Origin: DAXETY01 sp051155755
GTDB lineage: Bacteria; Desulfobacterota; Desulfobacteria; Desulfobacterales; SG8-13
DNA length: 24,390 nt
Direction of reading: 5' to 3'
Assembly (NCBI GenBank): GCA_051155755.1
Contig: DAXETY010000009.1
Location: forward strand, 1-24,390
The notes beneath the pieces are model-generated. The model ran no database searches. It worked only from the letters and a program-made list of their open reading frames with translations, and was not told where the DNA came from. A program made the position numbers and the translations under genes. Of the stretch, positions 23,616-24,390 are shown in pieces (the stretch's first letter is position 1; every line of letters starts with the position of its first letter).

Positions 23616-24062
23616 TCAGGTATTGGCAACGCTCGATTCGGGCTCTGCCAGTCGCCGATACAGTTCCAACAAGCGTCTGCCCAGTGCCGCCGAAAGGTGG
23701 CGATAAAAAAGGCGACCGTTTTCCTCGTCCCCATCGAGGAGCTGTTGAAATCGTTCCCGTTCGATTTTCAGCACGACCGTGGGCGCAAGGCACACGGCCG
23801 TGGCGGTATATCCGCGCCGGCCGATCAGACTCGACCAACCGAAAGCCTCTCCCATTCGGTCGCTGGCGTATACGATCCGGCCGATTTCGTCCAGACGCAA
23901 CTGGATGTGGCCGCTTATGAGAATGAAAAACCAATCCGCCGGATCACCGTCGCGAAAGATCAGTTCATCAGCGTTGTACGAATGCCGGACGGCAAGATTC
24001 ATCACCTCTTTGAGAAAATAATGGCTGAGTCCGGCGAAAAGGTCTGATTGGCGTAAATACAT
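23616..24062 (-). CDS. Second stand-alone cyclic-nucleotide-binding-fold protein
   Basis: A 148-residue single-domain protein: RQSDLFAGLSHYFLKEV, DELIFRDGDPADWFFILISG, and GEAFGWSSLIGRRGYTATAV in the ligand cassette, where again no Arg-Ser/Thr-Ala is found. It ends with the usual helix (LFYRHLSAALGRRLLELYRRL) and has no DNA-binding domain. An AGGAGG sequence lies ten bases before the ATG. It is transcribed ahead of the first such gene and probably with it. A 79-base stretch of its coding sequence (23922-24000) is repeated in inverted orientation at 24312-24390, about 91% identical. Confidence 0.88.
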   Translation of the reverse strand: MYLRQSDLFAGLSHYFLKEVMNLAVRHSYNADELIFRDGDPADWFFILISGHIQLRLDEIGRIVYASDRMGEAFGWSSLIGRRGYTATAVCLAPTVVLKIERERFQQLLDGDEENGRLFYRHLSAALGRRLLELYRRLAEPESSVANT

Positions 24063-24196
24063 CCCTCAATTTCCTCCTGCCGTCCGGATGGTTTCCGGCC
24101 TTTGCGATGGCCTTGTGCATCTGGGGTAGAGCGGCATTGCGCCTTCGGCGGTACGCAATGGAAACGGGGCCATTTCTGCATGGGTCCTCTATGGAT

Positions 24197-24225
24197 TCCA
24201 TATAATTGAGGGAAACTTCTGTCAA
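24197..24225 (-). promoter_or_regulatory. Putative promoter for the cyclic-nucleotide-fold / diaphorase transcript
   Basis: On the minus strand: TTGACA, a 17-base spacer and TATGGA (or TATATG at 15 bases). It would start near 24190, leaving a leader of about 130 bases that contains a CATTGCG/CGCAATG hairpin around 24133-24160. Confidence 0.5.
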
Positions 24226-24309
24226 TGCCTGTCCCGGCCAGGGAGATCCGGCATCCGACAATGCCGATAGCCTGCGCCGTAATTTATACCTTAAAAGATT
24301 TCAGCCGAT

Positions 24310-24390
24310 TTGAATCTTGCCGTTCGGCACGCGTATGACGCAGATGAACTGATCTTTCGTGACGGTGATCCGGCGGATTGGTTTTTCATT
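24310..24390 (+). CDS. 5'-truncated or partial cyclic-nucleotide-fold paralogue (runs off right edge)
   Basis: The last 27 codons of the window read NLAVRHAYDADELIFRDGDP and on to WFFI, almost the same as residues 21-47 of the neighbouring minus-strand protein. Upstream in frame there is a TAA at 24292 and no ATG; only TTG 24310 could start it. The first 20 or so residues of the paralogue are therefore not visible in frame. A frame-shifted trace (YTLKDFSR) may be their remnant. It is either a gene with an unusual TTG start, a frameshifted copy, or a decayed duplicate. Only sequence beyond the edge can decide. Confidence 0.55.
   Translation, partial: MNLAVRHAYDADELIFRDGDPADWFFI

Overview
The window looks like chromosome from a strictly anaerobic Desulfobacterota (delta-proteobacterial) bacterium, probably of the Desulfobacterales/Desulfosarcina type. 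The basis is gene content: a DHH-CBS-nucleotidyltransferase tRNA-processing protein, an adenosylcobalamin-dependent ribonucleotide reductase, a multi-subunit 2-oxoacid oxidoreductase with a GltD-like flavoprotein, an NADH-dehydrogenase-type Fe-S module, several PilZ proteins, and GGGCATAG-like intergenic repeats. The taxon is inferred; there is no rRNA in the window.

Layout. (1) 1-321, minus: 5' end of a pilC-type pilus/secretion platform gene. (2) 657-5850, plus: tightly packed housekeeping operon, tRNA nucleotidyltransferase-like protein, trpS, scpA, scpB. (3) 5896-6397, plus: promoter, HU/IHF-like protein, tRNA-Val(CAC), strong intrinsic terminator. (4) 6449-9397: two divergent PilZ-domain proteins, a DUF2752 membrane protein behind a strong promoter and a hairpin-rich leader, and a membrane-anchored TPR protein. 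(5) 9404-12631, minus: class II ribonucleotide reductase under a promoter overlapped by an NrdR-box-like palindrome, followed by a cysteine-rich protein. (6) 12726-18500, plus: alpha/beta hydrolase, then gamma, GltD/ferredoxin fusion, alpha and beta subunits of a 2-oxoacid oxidoreductase; a 250-bp hairpin-packed insert lies between alpha and beta. (7) 18497-24225, minus: two stand-alone cyclic-nucleotide-binding-fold proteins, a NuoE/NuoF/HoxU-like NAD-linked diaphorase module, a PilZ protein and a LemA-like lipoprotein. (8) Right edge: the start of a plus-strand paralogue of the adjacent cyclic-nucleotide-fold gene, forming an inverted duplication.

Functionally the right half is about low-potential electron flow. 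The oxoacid oxidoreductase yields electrons that its flavoprotein subunit could pass to NAD(P), and the convergent NuoEF/HoxU-like module could exchange electrons between NAD(H) and ferredoxin or an unseen partner. No hydrogenase or formate dehydrogenase catalytic subunit lies in the window. Three PilZ proteins and the pilC fragment suggest cyclic-di-GMP and surface-motility functions nearby. The most unusual signals are the two hairpin-rich stretches (7945-8008 and 17405-17585), neither of which I can assign to a known element, and the inverted duplication at the right edge.
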